Shown here piece after piece: positions 57,006-64,000 of a stretch of DNA of 64,000 bases. Location: assembly GCA_964017065.1 (NCBI GenBank), contig OZ024784.1, positions 8,227,152-8,291,151 on the forward strand. The letters are read 5' to 3'. The stretch is from Haliclona indistincta. Its lineage: Eukaryota > Porifera > Demospongiae > Haplosclerida > Chalinidae. Positions within the stretch are counted from its first letter, which is position 1, and each line of letters begins with the position of its first letter. The notes under the pieces are model-generated. The model did not search any database, was not told the DNA's origin, and worked only from the letters and a program-made list of their open reading frames with translations. Position numbers and translations under genes: made by a program.

Positions 57006-60000
57006 CTACAGAGTTGATAAGCCAGTTCCAGCAGTAGCTGACAGAGCAGCTAGCATGTTAGTGAAGTGCTGCTCAAGCAGCTTGAAGGAAGGACGTTGCT
57101 GTCTCTGCTCATTCCAACAGTGCAGCATCAGAGTGTACCTGATGTTGTAGAAAATTAAAATAAAATTGTGCTTTCACATTCGGTGATCAAAATTGATCAG
57201 TTTTTGAATCAATTTTGATACTTACATATCTTCAGGGCAGTCAGATGGCTTCATTAATCTTTTTCCATCTTGGAGATGTCCAAGAACATCGTTGTTTTCG
57301 ATTCCCTGAAAAGGAGAAGATACACAGCATGTGAAGCAAGGCTAACACAGCTGCACATACCCTGTATGGTGTGAGTCCATATGAGAACACTTCCCATAAT
57401 ACTACTCCATAGCTCCACACTATAGATGGAGAAGACAAACAACGTTGTTAAGAGCAATGACCATGTAAACTACATGTGAGTCTATTATGATCAATTGGAT
57501 TACAGGGACATACATCCCTTCACACCACGTGCCTGGACCAGAATAGTCTCATGTACTCTGACATATATCCCATACCAGTGTACTACTACCAGTGTACATA
57601 GTAGTAGCAGTGTACATAGTAGTAGCAGTGTACATAGTAGTAGCAGTGTACATAGTAGTAGCAGTGTACATAGTAGTAGCAGTGTACATAGTAGTAGCAG
57701 TGTACTACTATTTTCGTGTTGTTTGCTAACCATCATTATATCGAGAGAACTTCTTCTCTTGCAAACTCTCAATGGCCATCCACTTCATAGGTAGCTTATT
57801 AGCCTCCTTTAATCTGTCAAAGCTGTTGGGTCTACCGAGAGTTCTTGATCGACGGAATCCTCCAATCTTGAGTGACAGGTTGTCTCCTACCATTATGCTC
57901 CTGGAAAGAAACACACACAAGACATCATGTCGCAGCTACTAATGAGCAACATACGCTGCTTGTAGTGCTCTATGGATGAAGAACTTGCTCGATAGATATT
58001 CCATACCAGATGCAATCTGTATCAACAAAAAATCAATCAAATACACAAGTGCTGTCCACACAATAGTACCTGTATTGCCATTCTAAGCTGATCAGATAGC
58101 CCTATGTCACACTGCTGGTTTTCAATTCTTGTCCTTCTTCGTATTCTGTACAAAACACAACCATAAATTATAAGTTAGATAATAGTACACCTTCATACAA
58201 CAACACTATACCAGTATAACCAGTTAGATAAGACACTTCCTATACTAGTATAACCAGTTAGATAAGACACTTCCTATACTAGTATAACCAGTTAGATAAG
58301 ACACTTCCTATACTAGTATAACCAGTTAGATAAGACACTTCCTATACTAGTATAACCAGTTAGATAAGACACTTTGGGACCTGGTAAGTTTGTCCCTTCA
58401 AGTTGAAACTGTGTTTTTTTAGGCATAGTCATAAGGCGCGTTCACATGGAATCCACCTTTGATGCGCATTGAATCCCAAAAACCGCTAATGCGAATTGGA
58501 AGAGAATTCAATGCGCGTCATGAGCGTTCACATGTAGCGAATTGGATATGAATTGCCCGGCTCAAAAAGCTACAGTACGCCCTTCTTAGCCTTCAGCAAT
58601 GCTTCAAATGTCCATTACGAAGGTTTACTAGTCTGCCAAGCGCCTTTTGTCCATTCGCGACGGTGTTCACTCACGTGTTAAAGTCTCAATTCGATTTCAA
58701 TCCACTTTCAATCTACCTCCGGAGGTGGATTGAACGCAATGCGCAATTGATTCAAATCGATTTCATGTGAACGCTAACAAACCGGATTGAATGCGCATTC
58801 GATCCACTTTGCAGAGTCCATGTGAACGTGCCTAAAGTTATTGTGTGAAGGCTTCTTTCCAATCATCAGCTCATACCATACAAGCAACACTACTATTATG
58901 GTACTTATAGTATACAATGGGACCAGGTGTCTAATACAATTTGTTATGCATAATGCCCAACTACCAGCATGGCAGCAATTTCAGGTTTACTCACAATGCA
59001 AAATAGTTATGAAATACAGCTCACGAGACTGCCATGACAGACATACATACATACGTACCTGGTGAGGTATTTCTTGAGGTCTCCATTAGACATGTAAGTG
59101 ACCAGCATCATGACAGGTGATGACAGCGTACACACACCAAGCAGCTGTAGCACATTGTCGTGAGAGAACTGGCTTAGTATGTAAGCTGCACCAACAAAGT
59201 CATCCTTCTGGTCCTCAGTTGTCTCACCTGTACATAGTAACCATAAGTCTCTCTACTAACACTTGTATTATGTGACATCTTTTGAAGGCAACATCAAAGT
59301 GACCAATCAGTAATTAGCCAGACTACTACTTAACACTATGATGGACATACTCTAACTACATGCTGAAGGATAATGATATTATATTAAAAATAGTATATTA
59401 CCCTTTAGGATTTTTGCAGTAACAATCACATCAGTAGAGTTCTTCTCAAGTGGCAACTTCTTGACAATTGCCCTGGTCACCCTACACAAAATGGTAACAT
59501 GATACTTGAATATTTAAAATTGACTATTCTTTGAATGTATACAGGAAGAGCTGGAAATGAACCAGCACTGACAGGTTTCTATGACCAGCTTTATCTGCAC
59601 TACTGTTGTACTGTGCAAGTGTTGTCATAACAACAACTGGTGTTAATGAGGTAACCTTTACCCAATACCAATAGAATCAGTACAACAGCATAGACTCAAA
59701 AAACCTTTCTTTTAGCTACCTCATACACTCCATGCATACATGAATAGTAATCTTGTGAGATGAGAGTGTGTCACTAGTAAACTAAAATAGAAAGTCTTGC
59801 TAAAGCAAAATTGTTCATACGTACAGAGTCATGTGTAAGAAACAATAGCAAGACAGTGCTGCGAATTGTGTGTAAGATGACATACTTTCCAGACTCTCCT
59901 ATTCCAGTCTGCTCCTTCAGTGTTACATCAGACTCATCCACCTCAAATTTGAGAAGACTACCAGCCTCCTTTGGGGACTAGGAAAGACAGAGGAACCACA

Positions 60001-63000
60001 TGATACAGTTGCTATGACAACGCATACAAGTACATCCCATACATAACATGCGCTTTGTTCAGAATAGGCATTTATCACACATGGTCAAGTCATAACTAGT
60101 GACTGTCATGTCCTCCTCACACAGAGTGAGATCAGACAGTTCCCCAAAGCACAATAACCTGCTATTATGAACCTACACACACACATCCGCAACAGAAGGT
60201 AATATGACTTGTACTGCACCTCAACAATGACAATGCTCTGCTACTATATTTAGAAAATACCAATTATGAAGAAAGGGACTTATTTTGTAGCTACAACTAT
60301 ACAATATAGCATATCCTTGATGGATAAGCTGGATTAGACTCTTAAGGCTAGCTTGCTGGTAATAATACAAGACAGTAAATGATCTAATAAAGTGATCAAA
60401 CACCAGTACATCACACACAGTTCATAATGCATTAAGGGGAAAAGCCTATAGTTTGTGTAACCAAATGGTCAGACCATTTTCCTGTTTTAGTATAAATCAA
60501 CAACTGGTATGTACACAGAGCTTATGACCACCTGGGCACAACACAGCACTATTTCACTTGCACATTGTCTGACCTATACATGACCTGTGTACTACTGATG
60601 TTCCGAGTACACAGACCCAAGCATCATTTATAATGTAGTGGTAAAGCTAAGAGCCAATAAACACATTCCACTCACTGCCTGGTAAACTGTTTCCATCATG
60701 TCAAACAGTGGTTGGTGACCATCATCCACCTGCTCATCTTCAGTTTCCTCTTGAAGTGGAGTCACTCGCTGTACCTCAATGTGTGATCGACTGCACACAC
60801 TAGACATTGTACTGGGTGTCTCCTGTGAGCGCTCAGTACTGCAATATGAAGGAGAGTGAGATCACAGGGATGAAGAACAGAGATACAAAATCAAAGAGTT
60901 CATTATGTTACCTAGCAACCACAACCACATCTATCATGCTATTACATCAGTGAGCTCTAGATGTGGTAATAAGATGAGCAGATCATTATCTGGTTGGACC
61001 AGCTATGGGTGTTGATTGTGCAACCATTTCACCATTTCCAGTGTTATGGTAAGCAGTGCTTCAGTAAAGAAGCTGTGCTCCATTGACTGTGCATGCTACT
61101 ACAATAGCTAGTGGACATAGCTCATGAAAACAGATAAATTCACAAGATAAACTTCACTACTCATCAACAAGTCTTCTGCCCTAACCTGGAGCTGGCTGAT
61201 GGAGGAGCATCTTCCTTGATAGGACTTTCAGGAATGGTCTCTGGAATGCAGGCAAGTCCAGTAGGTGGCAGTGGTTTAGCCACCATTGTGTTGGCCTCTA
61301 CTACATCTTCAGCAGTATAAGAGTATATCAACTGGGGCATAGGTGGCAGCAACACTGATGAGGTACCTGTAAGTTGGAGTCATTGAATGAATACAACACA
61401 TTGAGCAACCTACTGTAGTTAGCATTGGCTCTCATCCATCTCTTGGCTGTTAGCTGTAGTCCAGGGTCATTATCTGTTTCACTAGATCTACAAAATTAGG
61501 AAATCACATCATAATAGAGTTCTGAGCCAGCCGACAGGGATAGAGTCAGCGTGTATCAAACAGTGAGCTTCCTCAATAGTGCAAATGTGCCAACAAACAA
61601 CAGTTATGTCAAGGGAGCAGTAGCCAAATGGATGCAAACAACACTTGTGTACAAGAACATAAACACACTCACAGATTAGCTATGTCTTCAGCACCACCTC
61701 CTGACTTATATACCATCTCACCATTCACTCTAAAGTAAAAGGTAAGTTAACATGATGCACATTTCCTGGTATTGTACTTACTCAATATCACATTCTGCTG
61801 TTTTTGATTTCCGCCACAACAACAGCAAGATGGCTGCCACCAGAGCAGATATCAGAATCAAGATGAGAAGAGAACATGTTATGCCAATAAAAGCAGCTGC
61901 TACTGTGGGCAGACTGCCTGGAGGCTCTGGGGGAAACAGAGAAATGGCATTCAAGCTATTATGTCTTTCAGTAATTATCTAAATACACATTGCTGTGTAG
62001 CTGCCAAATGACCAGATGAATTTTCACACACAAAACAGAAACACTGCCTCTAGCAAAACCAACAATAGTTACATTGACTGGTATCCCATGACCACTATTC
62101 CCTAAAGACTGTCACTAGTAAACACAACACTCACCACCAGCTTCTTCTCCTGTTGTGAATGAGTACACTAGAGAAGAAGGTCCTTCAATTCCACCACTTA
62201 ATACGACCACAACTTGAATGGTGTAGTTATTGCCAGGCAACAGATTTGTCACAACATAACTCAATATTGTGTCATTAACCTACAGAGCAGCAAGTGTAAC
62301 CCAACAATAACATAGAGGTACTAGTACCTGAATTATCAGTGGATGAGTAGATCTCTTGACGCCGGTGTTAGACTGTGATCTAATCACTATTCTATAACCA
62401 ATCGCTGTACTCACTCTACTCCATGATACTCTCACTGCAGTAGAGTTCACAACTACTATGCTGACATTAGGAGACTGCCCTAGCACAATCGAAGGGCTGG
62501 GAGTAGTTGAGAAGATAGTTTGTGTAGGCATAACCAATGCATCTGTTAGTGTTGTTGTAGTGAACAGTTGAATGCTAGTGCTCTCCACAGGTGTCTGGGT
62601 AACACTGAACTCAGCATTAGATGACATGGTCACAGATGGAGCAAAGCTAGTAGTATCCATCGGTACACTGGTCGTGCTCACAGGTTCTATGATGGTAGCA
62701 TCGATGGATCCACTGGTAGTGTCTATCAGTACACTGGTCGTGCCCACAGGTTCTATGATGGTAGCATCGATGGATCCACTGGTAGTGTCTATCGGTACAC
62801 TGGTCGTGCCCACAGGTTCTATGATGGTAGCATCGATGGATCCACTGGTAGTGTCTATCGGTACACTGGTCGTGCCCACAGGTTCTATGGTAGCAGTGTT
62901 CATGGATCCACTGGTAGTGTCTATCGGTACACTGGTCGTGCCCACAGGTTCTATGATGGTAGCATCGATGGATCCACTGGTAGTGTCTATCGGTACACTG

Positions 63001-63530
63001 GTCGTGCCCACAGGTTCTATGGTAGCAGTGTTTATGGATCCACTGGTAGTGTCTATCGGTACACTGGTCGTGCCCACAGGTTCTATGGTAGCAGTGTCCA
63101 TGGATCCACTGGTAGTGTCTAATGTTGCACTGGTACTGGGTACGTTACTGGTGTCCATGGGTCTTGCACTAGTGGTAGGAGATGTGACTATCTCAAGTAC
63201 AGTTTGTGATGAGCTAAAAGACTCTGAACTTGTCATCATAATCTGAGCAGTGGTAGCAACAAGCTCAATTGACTCAGTATAAGGCATCATAACATCGGAT
63301 TGCATCACTTGAGATGAGCTATCTCCTGAGAAGTCATCCACATCTGTACTAACAGGAAGTGAGCTAGAGCCTACAAAGGGACAGCATTACTGACACAGTA
63401 TGAACTCATTTAAAATTCTAAATTACCTGGCTGCCAACAGAAACCATAGTACAGCAGAAGCTACAGGGTGAGAAAGAGAAGGAGAATGTCTTAACAAAAT
63501 AACACTTACAGAAAGTGGGAGACTACACAT
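57006..63530 (-). CDS. FN3 receptor tyrosine kinase, predicted pseudokinase
   Basis: Eighteen exons in consistent phase give 927 residues: 63510-63530, 63427-63460, 62328-63370, 62135-62279, 61782-61926, 61673-61729, 61414-61487, 61186-61366, 60676-60838, 59886-59977, 59402-59481, 59059-59227, 58070-58145, 57955-58016, 57731-57900, 57361-57419, 57226-57305 and 57006-57138. MCSLPLSLLLYYGFCWQPG is a likely signal peptide. A Ser/Thr-rich stalk with 22-residue repeats follows, then one FN3 domain (VRVSWSRVSTAIGYRIVI, LPGNNYTIQVVV), a transmembrane helix (FIGITCSLLILILISALVAA) and a kinase domain. The Gly loop GIGESG and VTAK lysine are present. The alpha-C Glu is replaced (DFVGAAYILSQF), HRD is HRA, the catalytic Asn is Ser and DFG is GGF. 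FSRYNDVWSYGVVLWEVFSY and MLHCWNEQRQQRPSF confirm the tyrosine-kinase class. It probably signals as a scaffold or partner. The ligand is unknown. Confidence 0.88.
57583..57706 (+). repeat. 18 bp tandem repeat in a kinase-gene intron
   Basis: About seven copies of AGTAGTAGCAGTGTACAT, internally built from AGT triplets. Confidence 0.9.
58204..58375 (+). repeat. 34 bp tandem repeat, about five copies
   Basis: The unit ATACTAGTATAACCAGTTAG ATAAGACACTTCCT repeats head to tail with little divergence, inside the kinase-gene intron between 58145 and 59059. Confidence 0.9.
58435..58832. mobile_element. 398 bp MITE with TAA target duplication (Harbinger-like)
   Basis: Inverted ends GGCGCGTTCACATGGA (left) and the complement, GGCACGTTCACATGGA (right), with TAA on both sides. 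The interior has repeated imperfect palindromes on GATTGAATGCGCATTC-type words. A 3 bp TAA duplication and GG-starting ends fit PIF/Harbinger elements. It is non-coding. Confidence 0.78.
62640..63125 (-). repeat. Coding 66 bp repeats in the receptor stalk
   Basis: Seven to eight copies of a 66 or 60 bp unit encode GTTSVPIDTTSGSIDATIIE-type peptides. All are in frame and rich in Thr/Ser, so they are probable O-glycosylation sites. The reverse strand is also open across the array, which is a shadow. Confidence 0.9.
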
Positions 63531-64000
63531 GCGTTTAGAAATATGGGGAACCTTGATTAGACTAAATCAACATTGTTGAAAAATAGACCACCCATACAAG
63601 ATAATAGTACACTAACGATCATCATTGCATGTACGTGTGCGCTGAAGCATTCAGGTCTGGATGACCATCTCCAGCTCAGGCGTGGACGAGTCGACAGTGC
63701 ACTCACTCAAATCTGCTACTTACAGTGGTAAATTAGACACCAGACCAGAGAACTAAGTGGACATATACAGCTATGCTGGTCATACAACATCAAGCTGCAC
63801 GTAGTTGCTGACAAAAATATTAACTCGTTGGTCATGTAGCCGCACTAGACACGCAACAACATTTTGTATTGTAATTGCTCACCAGCAAAAGTCTTTGTAT
63901 CACTGCCATCATATTCCAACAGCAAAATATTCAGACGCCAAACGCCACCAGTGACGAGAGGATCAGATCTGGGAGACGGAGGTAGCACACTAGCCAGCCC
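63531..64000. other. Region upstream of the receptor kinase
   Basis: No gene can be supported here. It should contain the 5'UTR and promoter of the minus-strand kinase gene. No core promoter motif was identified. Confidence 0.5.

Noticed and set aside
62572..63246. 224-codon plus-strand frame
   Set aside because: A shadow of the in-frame 66 bp repeats of the receptor stalk; the minus strand has signal peptide, FN3 and kinase context.

Overview
The window is nuclear DNA of an animal with a compact, intron-rich genome. Genes sit 95 to 370 bp apart, most introns are about 50 to 100 bp, all splice sites I placed are GT-AG, and every recognisable protein is metazoan (FHOD formin, BLTP1/Tweek, a receptor tyrosine kinase with FN3 and mucin-like repeats, USP10, metaxin). 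The short introns, many small inverted-repeat elements and the lineage-specific kinase receptor suggest a demosponge such as Amphimedon. That assignment is inference. No bacterial, phage or CRISPR features were seen.

Layout, left to right: 1-2670 has no recognised gene but holds a 190 bp MITE. USP10 runs on the minus strand at 2671-5861, with its 3' end outside the window or beyond a long intron. It diverges from PYURF/PREY (+, 6191-7374), which converges on metaxin MTX1 (-, 7470-8949). An FHOD-type formin follows on the minus strand (9118-18255) and diverges from diphthamide gene DPH2 (+, 18489-24068). Intron 2 of DPH2 houses three tRNA-Pro(UGG) genes and one tRNA pseudogene. DPH2 converges on a PH-RhoGAP gene of the ARHGAP22/24/25 type (-, 24390-28920), which shares a 170 bp divergent promoter with SNRNP25 (+, 29091-31723). 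Next come a single-exon ubiquitin-like/ankyrin gene resembling ANKRD60 (-, 31883-32992) and the giant lipid-transfer gene BLTP1/KIAA1109/Tweek (+, 33319-56644). A receptor tyrosine kinase (-, 57006-63530) ends the window.

Most genes alternate in divergent and convergent pairs. The products are housekeeping: deubiquitination and ribosome/stress-granule biology, mitochondrial outer membrane, actin and Rho control, eEF2 diphthamide, minor spliceosome, ER-contact lipid transfer. They do not form one pathway.

The unusual material is mostly in introns: a 266 bp-arm palindrome, a 29-copy minisatellite that starts exactly at a splice donor, two microsatellites that supply splice acceptors, a terminal-inverted-repeat element carrying a RecQ-helicase fragment with 9 bp target duplications, and several MITE families. 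The most interesting protein is the receptor kinase. Its HRD, DFG and alpha-C glutamate motifs are all altered, so it is predicted to be a pseudokinase.
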